The position numbers and the translations under genes are program-made. The notes below the pieces were generated by a model. The model ran no database searches and was not told where the DNA came from. It saw only the letters and a program-made list of their open reading frames with translations. Positions 1-6,303 of a stretch of 13,644 nt of DNA are shown here, piece by piece. The first letter of the stretch is position 1, and every line of letters starts with the position of its first letter. This stretch comes from an uncultured Eubacteriales bacterium (GTDB lineage: Bacteria > Bacillota > Clostridia > Lachnospirales > Anaerotignaceae): contig URCD01000065.1 in assembly GCA_900546215.1 (NCBI GenBank), positions 1-13,644 of the forward strand, written 5' to 3'.

Positions 1-89
1 TTTTGCATAAAAGCACTAAAATAGTCTCTATTTTGAGAAGATTAGTAATGTATACTTTTATGTTCAATTATATTAGGAGAGACGATAAT

Positions 90-776
90 ATGGTAAAGGA
101 TAATGTCATGTTATCTGAGAAGGTAGCCAATCAGATTTTAAAAATGATAATAATCGAGAAAAAATTTAATATAGGTGACAAGCTTCCTAACGAAAATGAA
201 CTTTCAAGTGAGCTGGGTGTAAGCAGAACAACCCTAAGAGAGGCTGTAAAATTCCTTATTGCTCATAATGTACTTGAGATAAAGAGGGGAAAGGGGACAT
301 TCGTTGCAGATAATAGGGAGCTGAACGAGGACTTTGGGCTAAGCGAGCTGGACAACCTTGTAATGAACGCAATGGATTTTTTTGAGGCCAGAATAATGCT
401 TGAGCCGACAATGGCAAACTATGCGGCACAGAGGGCGACAGCTGAGGATATAGATAAATTAGTCGAGCTGGATAAAATAATAAACGAGCATGTCAATGAC
501 GCGGACCTGAGGACAGATTACGACCTGCAGTTTCACTATGCAATTGCCGGAGCCGCGAAAAATGAGTTTATAATAAAGATACTTCCAGTTATATACTCGG
601 GAATGGATATGAAAAGGATATTTAACCTTGTAAGCGACGAAGTAAAGGACTTTACAATAAACGACCATAAAATGGTTTTGGAATTTATAAAAAATGGGGA
701 TGCGGCAGGAGCGGAAGCTGCTATGAGGATGCATATTCTGCATGCCTTTAATTTGGCTAAGGATATAAAGCAATAA
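90..776 (+). CDS. GntR/FadR-family transcriptional regulator (FCD domain)
   Basis: A 228-residue DNA-binding regulator. Residues about 5-75 form the GntR winged helix: the recognition-helix region SRTTLREAVKFL (45-56) is followed by the wing RGKGTFV (66-72). Residues about 88-225 match an all-helical FCD ligand domain, with the spaced residues D145, H149, H193 and H215 that usually hold a metal ion and a small carboxylate effector in this family. Length is normal for the FadR subgroup. The ATG at 90 is preferred over in-frame upstream starts because AGGAGAG lies 8 bases upstream and the family N-terminus begins here. FadR-type proteins generally control sugar-acid, amino-acid or organic-acid catabolism. 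The target is unknown: no catabolic gene lies within the window, and a terminator separates this gene from the metal transporter genes, so the effector cannot be inferred. Confidence 0.9.
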   Translation: MVKDNVMLSEKVANQILKMIIIEKKFNIGDKLPNENELSSELGVSRTTLREAVKFLIAHNVLEIKRGKGTFVADNRELNEDFGLSELDNLVMNAMDFFEARIMLEPTMANYAAQRATAEDIDKLVELDKIINEHVNDADLRTDYDLQFHYAIAGAAKNEFIIKILPVIYSGMDMKRIFNLVSDEVKDFTINDHKMVLEFIKNGDAAGAEAAMRMHILHAFNLAKDIKQ

Positions 777-811
777 AAGGAGAGCAGGCTTGTATAGCCT
801 GCTCTCCTTTT
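775..811. terminator. Bidirectional intrinsic terminator between GntR gene and znuB
   Basis: A perfect 15-bp stem (775-789 with 797-811) with a 7-base loop. The plus-strand side continues into AAATTTTTG, and the reverse-strand side ends in a TTTTATTG tract. It overlaps the stop codon of the rightward regulator and that of the leftward permease, so it should end both converging transcripts. Confidence 0.9.
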
Positions 812-1643
812 AAATTTTTGCTTTCAAATATGTTATAAAGTAAACGCCAGCCGCCAGAAGCACCATAGTAGCGCCAGCCGCGGTATCGGCGTAAAAAGAT
901 ATAATTAATCCAAATATTCCGCAAAGTACGGATATTACTGTTGAGATTACATGATATTGTCTTGAGTTTGATGCTATATTTCTTGCCGCCGCTGCTGGAA
1001 GAATCAATAAGGAATTTATAGTAAGAATACCTATCTGCTTTATCGAAAGCATTACCGCAACAGCTACTATTACCACAAATATGTTTTCTGTAAGTGCGTT
1101 TTTGACTCCTCTGCTGGATGACAGAGAGGGATTTATACTTAAAAGCAGAAGGTTGTTGTAGACAAAATACCAAATGATATATGTAACAACAAGTACAGCC
1201 GCTAATATCTTTATATATGACGGCGAAACCGTAAGTATATCACCTATAAGATATGAAGAGTATTTGGCAAAACCGCCGCTTTTGGAAAGAATTACAATTC
1301 CAAGAGCAATGGAGGCTGAAGAAAATACGCTTATTACAGTGTCTGATGAAGCGCGTGTACTGCTTTTAACTTTTCTTATTCCAAGCCCAAACAAGATACC
1401 AAAGGCAAGCATGCATATAACTGGATTTCCTGCGCCGAGCATTACTCCAATGGCAATTCCGGTTAATGCGCTGTGCCCAAGAGCATCAGAGAAAAACGCC
1501 ATTTTATTGTTTACGGCCATTGTGCCAAGCATTCCGAATAACGGAGTTACAAGCAGAACGGCAATTAAGGCATTTTTCATAAAGACAAATTCAACAAAGG
1601 AAAAAGGGAGGACAGTTTCAATTATTTCATAAACTAAACTCAT
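810..1643 (-). CDS. znuB: Zinc/manganese-type ABC transporter permease (ABC-3 family)
   Basis: A 277-residue polytopic inner-membrane permease, with roughly eight hydrophobic segments, that would carry a divalent metal released by the ZnuA-like lipoprotein. Family signs are the cytoplasmic motif DALGHSALTG (53-62), the block GILTINSLLILPAAAAR (205-221), and a C-terminal AGATMVLLAAGVYF segment. Length is typical. The ATG at 1643 has AAAGGAGG 9 bases upstream, inside the end of the ATPase gene. The two frames overlap by 17 bases, which implies translational coupling. It is the last gene of the leftward znuA-znuC-znuB operon. The ABC-3 family covers Zn, Mn and Fe systems. Zinc is inferred from the His-rich binding protein and the Zur-like operator and is not proven by this gene. 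Confidence 0.9.
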   Translation of the reverse strand: MSLVYEIIETVLPFSFVEFVFMKNALIAVLLVTPLFGMLGTMAVNNKMAFFSDALGHSALTGIAIGVMLGAGNPVICMLAFGILFGLGIRKVKSSTRASSDTVISVFSSASIALGIVILSKSGGFAKYSSYLIGDILTVSPSYIKILAAVLVVTYIIWYFVYNNLLLLSINPSLSSSRGVKNALTENIFVVIVAVAVMLSIKQIGILTINSLLILPAAAARNIASNSRQYHVISTVISVLCGIFGLIISFYADTAAGATMVLLAAGVYFITYLKAKI

Positions 1644-2391
1644 CGTTTTCTGCCTCCTTTAGAGTATAACCAAAAATATCCTGAAACGCCTTTGCCCTAT
1701 AGACTTCATCAGGAGCTCCCTGCGCTATTACCGTTTTATCCATAAGGACTATACGGTCAGCATAGCTTTTAATCAGGCTTAAATCATGGGACACAAGAAG
1801 TATTGCCATATGATACTTATGCCTGAGTTCAGATACCTTTTTATAAAAAGTATCAAGACCGTTTATATCTACTCCAGATACTGGCTCATCAAGTATAAGG
1901 AGATCGGGAAGGGGGTCTATGGCTACAGCCAGCAGAACCCTTTGCAGCTCGCCGCCAGATAAGTCCCCAAGTGTTCTGTTAATTACATGTCCTGCGCTGA
2001 AATCATCAAGACGTTTTTGTATTTTTGCTTTTAATTCATGCTTTTGTCCAAGCCAGACAGGCCTATTTGTGGATGCTGAGGCCATGAAGTCGAGAACCGA
2101 TACAGGAGTGCTTTTATCAAATATAAGCTGCTGAGGAACATATCCAGTGGTCAGCTTTTTTATTTTACCGTCGCTATGATCAAGATATGTTATTTTTCCC
2201 GTATGAGGTCTTTCTCCAAGCAGGGCTTTTATCAGAGTGGTTTTACCTGAACCGTTTTTTCCTATAAGGGCGGTAAGCTCACCGCAGTGAAACTCCATGT
2301 TGACGTCATGTATTATTGCCTCGGAACCATCGTATACGGCCAGATTTTCTATATTTACTTTGCATAGGCCGCAGTTGTTATGAATGCTCAT
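1627..2391 (-). CDS. znuC: Metal ABC transporter ATP-binding protein
   Basis: A 254-residue ATPase that powers the ZnuB permease. All nucleotide-binding motifs are intact: Walker A GKNGSGKT (44-51), Q-loop at Q87/Q88, signature LSGGE (144-148), Walker B LLILDEP (164-170) and H-loop H202. Length is normal for the ZnuC/MntA subfamily. The start codon overlaps the znuA stop by 4 bases (ATGA), and AAAGGAAG lies 9-10 bases upstream, so translation is coupled to znuA. It has a short Cys-containing N-terminal extension (residues 1-11) before the domain proper. The operon position between the binding protein and the permease fixes its role as the transporter ATPase; the metal specificity comes from its partners. 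Confidence 0.93.
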   Translation of the reverse strand: MSIHNNCGLCKVNIENLAVYDGSEAIIHDVNMEFHCGELTALIGKNGSGKTTLIKALLGERPHTGKITYLDHSDGKIKKLTTGYVPQQLIFDKSTPVSVLDFMASASTNRPVWLGQKHELKAKIQKRLDDFSAGHVINRTLGDLSGGELQRVLLAVAIDPLPDLLILDEPVSGVDINGLDTFYKKVSELRHKYHMAILLVSHDLSLIKSYADRIVLMDKTVIAQGAPDEVYRAKAFQDIFGYTLKEAENDEFSL

Positions 2392-3275
2392 TTTTTAACA
2401 CTTCCTTTTAGTATACGGGCGTTTTCGTTCATGGCGTTTACATAGCTTTCTGGGGAATAATCGCCTGTGAGAACAGGGTCAAGTACGATGACCTTAGCAG
2501 CGGTTTCTCTTTCTATGGTTTCCGCTAAAAGCTTTGATGCGTCATCAGCGGCAATCAAAAGATCTATATGGTTTTCATTGACCGTACTTATTATTTCAGC
2601 CAGCTCTTTAGCTGACGGAGTTTCATTTTCATCCATTTCAACGCACAGGACTATATCCATACCATATGACAGTTCCAGATAATCAAACGCTTCATTAAAC
2701 ACACATGCCTTTATTCCGTTTCCGTCGAAGCTTTCAAGGAAATTTAACTTTTTTATAAAAATCTCAGTATTATTCTCAAAAACTCCTGATTTATCTGGGC
2801 AAAGCGCGCTCAATGCACTGCAAATGTTTTGTGCCTGTACAGCGGCATTAGACGGCAGTATCCAGAAATGGGAATTTTCTTCATGATTATGACCATCGTG
2901 TTCACTGTGTTCGTTAAGAAGCTCAGTTACCCCGTCAGAGGTATCAACTATATTCAATTCTGGAAAAAGCTCAAGCGCATTATCCAGAAAGCTCTCCATT
3001 CCTCCCCCATTTATAACAAATATATCGGCTGTGCTAAGCTTTTTCATATCTCCGGTGGACAGCTGATAGTCATGCAGACAGCCGGTCTGCGGCTGGGCCA
3101 TGTTTTTAAGACTTATGCCCTCAGTATTTCCAATAACATTTTCAGCGATAACATAGATGGGGTAAAAGGATGTTACAACCTCAATATCATCATCTTTTGC
3201 AGTGCTGCTGCTAGCACAGGATGCCGTTAGAAAAATTGAAAGAAATGCTGCAATTATTATTTTTAATTTTTTCAT
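2388..3275 (-). CDS. znuA: Metal-binding lipoprotein of ABC uptake system (ZnuA-like)
   Basis: A 295-residue solute-binding lipoprotein, the extracellular receptor of the transporter. An N-terminal lipoprotein signal (KK, hydrophobic run, LTASC) puts the lipidated cysteine at C20. The ZnuA/TroA fold is marked by QTGCLHDYQLS (first metal His, H68), then a His-rich loop 123-131 (H123, H126, H129, H131), HFW with H136 (second metal His), and the C-terminal LDP segment (264-268). The usual third metal histidine in the motif corresponding to H-x-AF-x-YL is Asn here (N194 in NEAFDYL). The ATG at 3275 has AGGAA 5 bases upstream. It is first in the operon, behind a strong promoter and a Fur/Zur-type palindrome. 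The His-rich loop favours zinc; manganese is possible. Confidence 0.9.
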   Translation of the reverse strand: MKKLKIIIAAFLSIFLTASCASSSTAKDDDIEVVTSFYPIYVIAENVIGNTEGISLKNMAQPQTGCLHDYQLSTGDMKKLSTADIFVINGGGMESFLDNALELFPELNIVDTSDGVTELLNEHSEHDGHNHEENSHFWILPSNAAVQAQNICSALSALCPDKSGVFENNTEIFIKKLNFLESFDGNGIKACVFNEAFDYLELSYGMDIVLCVEMDENETPSAKELAEIISTVNENHIDLLIAADDASKLLAETIERETAAKVIVLDPVLTGDYSPESYVNAMNENARILKGSVKK

Positions 3276-3293
3276 TATATTTCCTCACTCAAC

Positions 3294-3314
3294 AAATGCA
3301 AATGATTTGCGTTT
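3294..3314 (-). promoter_or_regulatory. Putative Fur/Zur-family operator for znuACB
   Basis: A 21-base palindrome centred on G3304, with core GCAAATGATTTGC (3298-3310). A 7-1-7 reading (TGCAAAT-G-ATTTGCG) resembles Fur-family boxes, and flanking AAA/TTT extends the symmetry with one mismatch pair. It lies about 12 bases downstream of the -10 box, just past the expected transcription start, a position suited to repression. Assignment to Zur is inferred from the transporter. Confidence 0.65.
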
Positions 3315-3325
3315 TTGTACGTGTT

Positions 3326-3355
3326 ATTATATCCGCAATTTCTGTTTTCTGTCAA
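3326..3355 (-). promoter_or_regulatory. znuACB promoter
   Basis: Read on the reverse strand: TTGACA (3355-3350), an 18-base spacer, then TATAAT (3331-3326), both perfect sigma-A consensus. The transcription start should fall near 3319, which leaves a leader of about 45 bases that includes the palindrome. Confidence 0.85.
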
Positions 3356-3390
3356 GTGTACATTAAAAAGAGCTTAAAATTAATATTTTT

Positions 3391-3412
3391 TTAATTGCTA
3401 AGAGGCAATTAA
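3391..3412. repeat. Inverted repeat in the znuA/TSCPD divergent promoter region
   Basis: Perfect 8-base arms TTAATTGC (3391-3398) and GCAATTAA (3405-3412) around 6 bases. It overlaps the -35 element of the rightward promoter. There is no T-tract directly after it, so an operator is more likely than a terminator. The regulator is unknown. Confidence 0.5.
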
Positions 3413-3423
3413 TGTGCTATATT
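3395..3423 (+). promoter_or_regulatory. Promoter of the TSCPD-domain gene
   Basis: TTGCTA (3395-3400), a 17-base spacer, and TATATT (3418-3423), 32 bases before the start codon. It diverges from the znuA promoter, with the two -35 boxes about 40 bases apart. Confidence 0.55.
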
Positions 3424-3455
3424 CATATGATGTAATTGTGAAAGGAAGTGTTTTT

Positions 3456-3713
3456 ATGAGATATAGATATGAAACAAAGGGTACGTGCTCAAGACTTATC
3501 GAATTTACAGTTGAAGACGGAATTGTAAAGGATGTAAAATATACAGGTGGCTGCGGCGGAAATCTTCAGGGAATAGCAAAGCTTGTAGACGGTATGAAGG
3601 TTGAGGAAGTTATTGAAAAGCTTAAAGGCATTGGCTGCGGAATGAAGAGCACCAGCTGTCCCGACCAGCTCTCAAAAGCGCTTAGCGCTGTTATTGAGAA
3701 AAAGGGTGAATAA
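3456..3713 (+). CDS. Four-cysteine TSCPD-domain protein (TIGR03905-like)
   Basis: An 85-residue soluble protein of unknown function. The sequence carries the eponymous STSCPDQL block (65-72) and four cysteines at C11, C33, C61 and C68, matching the small stand-alone family I recall as TIGR03905. A related TSCPD domain ends some vitamin-B12-dependent ribonucleotide reductases, where the cysteines are thought to bind metal; metal binding here is an inference. The ATG at 3456 is chosen over an in-frame ATG at 3414 because AAAGGAAG lies 7 bases upstream and the family N-terminus MRYRYETKGTCS starts here. It is transcribed divergently from the znu operon, which makes a shared response to metal status conceivable, though the pairing may be accidental. 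Confidence 0.85.
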   Translation: MRYRYETKGTCSRLIEFTVEDGIVKDVKYTGGCGGNLQGIAKLVDGMKVEEVIEKLKGIGCGMKSTSCPDQLSKALSAVIEKKGE

Positions 3714-3725
3714 TAAACTTTAATA

Positions 3726-3754
3726 TTGACAAAGGCTTGTACCTGTGCTAACAT
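3726..3754 (+). promoter_or_regulatory. Promoter of the rpmG-secE-nusG-rplK-rplA operon
   Basis: TTGACA (3726-3731), exactly 17 bases, then TAACAT (3749-3754), 75 bases before the rpmG start and 12 bases after the preceding stop codon. The -35 is consensus and the -10 is weaker. Confidence 0.65.
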
Positions 3755-3828
3755 CGTTATGATTGGCATAGGTATGCTTGTTTTAGCGCGCCTTTTTGCC
3801 GGTAAATTAATAACAGGAGGTGGAAGTT

Positions 3829-3978
3829 GTGAGGACAAGAATTACCTTAGCATGTACAGAGTGCAAGCAGAGAAATTACAGTACTACAAAGGACAAGAAA
3901 GTTATGCCCGATAGAATGGAAATGAAAAAGTACTGCAAATTCTGCAAAGCACACACACTCCATAGAGAAACAAAATAA
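3829..3978 (+). CDS. rpmG: 50S ribosomal protein L33 (zinc-ribbon form)
   Basis: A 49-residue basic protein of the large ribosomal subunit. The full sequence matches L33 in length and pattern: MRTRITLACTEC at the start, a central NYSTTKDK block (16-23), and an end rich in Lys and His. Two CxxC pairs (C9/C12 and C36/C39) make it the zinc-binding C+ type rather than the cysteine-free version expressed under zinc starvation. The start is GTG at 3829, fixed by AGGAGG 8 bases upstream and by the family N-terminus. It is the first gene of the secE-nusG operon, a common arrangement in Firmicutes; secE follows after 22 bases. Confidence 0.95.
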   Translation: MRTRITLACTECKQRNYSTTKDKKVMPDRMEMKKYCKFCKAHTLHRETK

Positions 3979-4000
3979 AAATCCGAAGGGAGTGAAACCG

Positions 4001-4279
4001 ATGGAAGAAGAACTTAAAACCACAAACCCGAATGAAAAAAACGAAGTGAAAAAAGCGGCTCCCAAGAAAAACTCGAAGAAAAAGGAAAAGCCGGGTCTTT
4101 CCGAAAAGCTTGCTGACTGCAGAGCTGAGGCTAAAAAAATTATTTGGCCTAACCGTGAAACTTTGAAAAAGAACACGGTTACTGTTATAGTTACATCTCT
4201 TATTATGGGTGTAGTTATATTCGGTATGGATACTGTATATACAACAGTAATGAATTTAGTTATCGGCCTTTTGGCCTGA
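4001..4279 (+). CDS. secE: Preprotein translocase subunit SecE
   Basis: A 92-residue single-span membrane protein that clamps the SecY channel for protein export. The first 33 residues are a charged, Lys-rich extension of low complexity. Then comes an amphipathic surface helix with the family motif EAKKIIWPNRE (43-53), followed by one membrane helix (about 58-80). The ATG at 4001 is preferred to the in-frame GTG at 3992: AAGGGAG ends 8 bases before 4001 and would overlap the GTG. It sits between rpmG and nusG, the near-universal bacterial context for this short gene. The stop codon lies in a small GGCC-TTTT-GGCC repeat that has no U-tract and should not terminate. Confidence 0.95.
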   Translation: MEEELKTTNPNEKNEVKKAAPKKNSKKKEKPGLSEKLADCRAEAKKIIWPNRETLKKNTVTVIVTSLIMGVVIFGMDTVYTTVMNLVIGLLA

Positions 4280-4298
4280 TTAAAGAAGGATGATTGTT

Positions 4299-4841
4299 AT
4301 GTCAGAAGAAATCAACAAGCAGGCGGAATCTGAAAGCAGATGGTACGTAGTACACACCTATTCAGGTTATGAAAACAAAGTTAAAGCCAATATTGAGAAA
4401 ATAGTTGAAAACCGCGGCATGCAGGATCAAATCCACGAGGTAAGCGTTCCGGTACAGGAAGTAGTTGAGGTTAAAAACGGTCAGAAAAAGACTGTTCAGA
4501 GAAAAATATTTCCCGGCTATGTACTTATAAAAATGTTTATGAACGAGGATACATGGTATGTCGTTAGAAATACAAGAGGCGTTACAAGCTTTGTTGGTCC
4601 TGAAAGCAAGCCGGTTCCCCTTACTCCTGATGAGGTAAGAATGATGGGCATTGAGACAACCACTGAGGCCTTCGATATGGAGGTTGGAGATACTGTCAGA
4701 GTTGCGTTTGGCGCATTTGCTGATTCAGTAGGAAAAATCAGGGATATCAATGACCAGAAAAAGACAGTCACAGTCATTCTTTCAATATTTGGACGTGAGA
4801 CCCCGGTCGAGTTCGAATATAATCAGATCATAAAGATGTAA
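4299..4841 (+). CDS. nusG: Transcription termination/antitermination factor NusG
   Basis: A 180-residue factor that binds the RNA polymerase clamp and modulates pausing, Rho-dependent termination and coupling to the ribosome. The NGN domain spans about 13-100, with WYVVHTYSGYENKV (15-28) and KIFPGYVLIKM (69-79). The KOW domain (about 127-160) starts EVGDTVRVAFGAFADSVGKI, where the usual Gly-Pro-Phe reads Gly-Ala-Phe. The ATG at 4299 is chosen over the in-frame ATG at 4290 because AGAAGGA ends 8 bases before 4299 and itself overlaps the ATG at 4290. It follows secE by 19 bases and precedes the L11-L1 genes. Confidence 0.96.
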   Translation: MSEEINKQAESESRWYVVHTYSGYENKVKANIEKIVENRGMQDQIHEVSVPVQEVVEVKNGQKKTVQRKIFPGYVLIKMFMNEDTWYVVRNTRGVTSFVGPESKPVPLTPDEVRMMGIETTTEAFDMEVGDTVRVAFGAFADSVGKIRDINDQKKTVTVILSIFGRETPVEFEYNQIIKM

Positions 4842-4858
4842 TACGTTCGTTTTTGGAT

Positions 4859-4911
4859 GCGCGTTAGTATTCTTTCGCGCGTGGGAGGGTGAATACCCCG
4901 TTAATTACCAC
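4859..4911 (+). promoter_or_regulatory. Predicted ribosomal protein L1-binding RNA (autoregulatory leader of rplK-rplA)
   Basis: Two hairpins lie in the nusG-rplK gap. The first pairs GCGCG (4859-4863) with CGCGC (4876-4880). The second pairs GTGG (4881-4884) with CCAC (4908-4911), then has an asymmetric internal loop (GA opposite 9 bases), then GGGT (4887-4890) with ACCC (4895-4898). A short helix with a lopsided internal loop imitates the L1 site of 23S rRNA, and L1 is known to repress the L11-L1 mRNA in other bacteria. The assignment rests on position and shape. Confidence 0.6.
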
Positions 4912-4930
4912 ATTTATAGGAGGTGCCGAA

Positions 4931-5356
4931 ATGGCAAAGAAAGTAACAGGTTATATTAAATTACAGATCCCGGCAGCTAAGGCAACGCCGGCTCCCCCGG
5001 TTGGTCCCGCTCTCGGCCAGCACGGTGTAAACATTATGGGCTTCTGCAAGGAGTTCAACGAGAAAACAGCTTCACAGGCAGGTCTTATCATTCCTGTTGT
5101 AATTACAGTATATCAGGACAGAAGCTTTACATTCATTACAAAGACTCCTCCCGCAGCCGTACTTCTTAAGAAGGCCTGCAAGATTGAGTCTGGTTCAGGC
5201 GTACCCAATAAAACAAAAGTAGCTAAAATTTCCAAAGATGAAGTTATGAAAATCGCGGAAATGAAAATGCCCGATCTTAACGCTGCTAACCTTGATTCCG
5301 CATACAGCATGATCTGCGGTACAGCAAGAAGCATGGGTATTGTTGTAGAGGAATAA
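4931..5356 (+). CDS. rplK: 50S ribosomal protein L11
   Basis: A 141-residue protein that binds the GTPase-associated region of 23S rRNA. The N-terminal domain contains KLQIPAAKATPAPPVGPALGQHGVNIMGF (10-38), and the C-terminal rRNA-binding domain ends LDSAYSMICGTARSMGIVVEE (121-141), both typical; length is standard. The ATG at 4931 is fixed by AGGAGGTG 5 bases upstream and by the invariant MAKKV start. In-frame GTG at 4889 falls inside the predicted L1-binding RNA and lacks family support. It is co-transcribed with rplA, 13 bases downstream, and probably repressed by excess L1. Confidence 0.97.
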   Translation: MAKKVTGYIKLQIPAAKATPAPPVGPALGQHGVNIMGFCKEFNEKTASQAGLIIPVVITVYQDRSFTFITKTPPAAVLLKKACKIESGSGVPNKTKVAKISKDEVMKIAEMKMPDLNAANLDSAYSMICGTARSMGIVVEE

Positions 5357-5369
5357 GGAGGGTACGAGA

Positions 5370-6065
5370 ATGAAAAGAGGAAAGAAATATACAGAAAAAG
5401 CGAAACTCGTTGAAAGAGCAACGCTTTATGATACAGAAGACGCTATTAAGCTTGTACAGGATACATCTGTAGCAAAGTTTGATGAGACAGTAGAAGCACA
5501 CATTCGTTTGGGTGTTGACAGCAGACATGCTGATCAGCAGGTTCGTGGTGCCGTTGTTCTTCCCCACGGTACAGGTAAAACAGTTCGTGTTTTAGTATTT
5601 GCTAAAGGTGATAAAGCTGAGGAAGCTTTAGCAGCCGGAGCTGATTTTGTTGGAGCGGAAGATCTTATCCCTAAAATCCAGGGTGAGAACTGGTTTGGTT
5701 TCGACGTTGCGGTAGCGACACCCGATATGATGGGCGTTGTTGGCCGTCTTGGTCGTGTGCTTGGACCTAAAGGCTTAATGCCTAACCCTAAAGCTGGTAC
5801 AGTAACAATGGATGTTGCTAAGGCTATTAAGGACATTAAAGCAGGTAAGATTGAATACCGTCTTGACAAAACAAACATTATTCATGTTCCGGTAGGTAAG
5901 GTTTCTTTCGGTACAGAAAAGTTACTCGAAAACTTCCAGACTCTTATGAGTGCTGTTATTAAGGCTAAACCGGCAACAGCAAAGGGCCAGTATCTTAAGA
6001 GCGTTGTTATCTCTTCAACAATGGGCCCTGGAATCAAAATTAACCCCGCAAAACTCAGTGAGTAA
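5370..6065 (+). CDS. rplA: 50S ribosomal protein L1
   Basis: A 231-residue two-domain protein of the mobile L1 stalk, which helps release deacylated tRNA; in many bacteria it also represses its own operon. The family signature LGPKGLMPNPKAGTVT is at 131-146, and the C-terminal block KSVVISSTMGPGIKIN (210-225) is intact. Length is normal. The start codon at 5370 has AAGGAGGG 6-7 bases upstream and follows the L11 stop by 13 bases. No terminator follows: the next promoter (for rplJ) begins 4 bases after the stop, so some transcripts may continue into the L10 leader. Confidence 0.97.
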   Translation: MKRGKKYTEKAKLVERATLYDTEDAIKLVQDTSVAKFDETVEAHIRLGVDSRHADQQVRGAVVLPHGTGKTVRVLVFAKGDKAEEALAAGADFVGAEDLIPKIQGENWFGFDVAVATPDMMGVVGRLGRVLGPKGLMPNPKAGTVTMDVAKAIKDIKAGKIEYRLDKTNIIHVPVGKVSFGTEKLLENFQTLMSAVIKAKPATAKGQYLKSVVISSTMGPGIKINPAKLSE

Positions 6066-6068
6066 TTG

Positions 6069-6097
6069 TTGACAAAGGGTAAATTTTGATATATAAT
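6069..6097 (+). promoter_or_regulatory. rplJ-rplL promoter
   Basis: TTGACA (6069-6074), a 17-base spacer, TATAAT (6092-6097): perfect consensus at perfect spacing. It starts 4 bases after the rplA stop and feeds the L10 leader. Confidence 0.9.
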
Positions 6098-6103
6098 CAA
6101 ACA

Positions 6104-6222
6104 GTTGAATATTGCCGCAGACAGCAGGTGCGAAAGCATAAAGGACATTGTCCTGCCAGCCGAGGAGACTTATATCAAGAATTCTTGAGCCCCTTTGTCT
6201 GTCAGACTTAGGGGCTTTTCTT
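6104..6222 (+). ncRNA. Ribosomal protein L10 leader (autoregulatory RNA)
   Basis: This matches the widespread Firmicute L10-leader class by its conserved tract GCCGCAGACAGCAGGTG (6114-6130), the TGC-GAAA-GCA mini-hairpin (6129-6138), the closing CCTGCC (6152-6157) and the following CCGAGGAGA. L10, or the L10-L12 complex, binds this RNA when in excess and stops expression of its genes. CAGACA (6118-6123) can also pair with TGTCTG (6196-6201) in the attenuator, which offers a simple antitermination switch. Exact ends are estimates. Confidence 0.88.
6188..6222 (+). terminator. L10-leader attenuator terminator
   Basis: AGCCCCT (6188-6194) pairs with AGGGGCT (6210-6216); an inner helix pairs GTCT (6197-6200) with AGAC (6204-6207). 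The T-run TTTTCTT follows. It sits about 80 bases before rplJ and is part of the L10 autoregulatory switch. Confidence 0.88.
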
Positions 6223-6303
6223 ATATGAGGCTTTGCCCGCCGTATATTGTTGACGGTGTACACTAGGCAATTTAATAATTTTCCTATTCAAGGAGGTGTT
6301 AAA

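Noticed and set aside
1..89. Promoter for the GntR-family gene
   Set aside because: Candidate boxes (TTGCAT at 3-8, TTGAGA at 33-38, TATACT at 51-56) do not pair at acceptable spacing, so none is called.
1174..1632. Forward-strand open frame opposite znuB
   Set aside because: It is antisense to a clear ABC-3 permease and has no ribosome site or recognised domain.
3726..3914. Forward open frame overlapping the rpmG promoter and gene
   Set aside because: It overlaps the real rpmG in another frame and lacks a ribosome site; L33 at 3829-3978 explains the region.
4261..4277. GGCC-TTTT-GGCC hairpin at the end of secE as terminator
   Set aside because: It has only a 4-bp stem and no following T-run, and nusG follows in the same operon.
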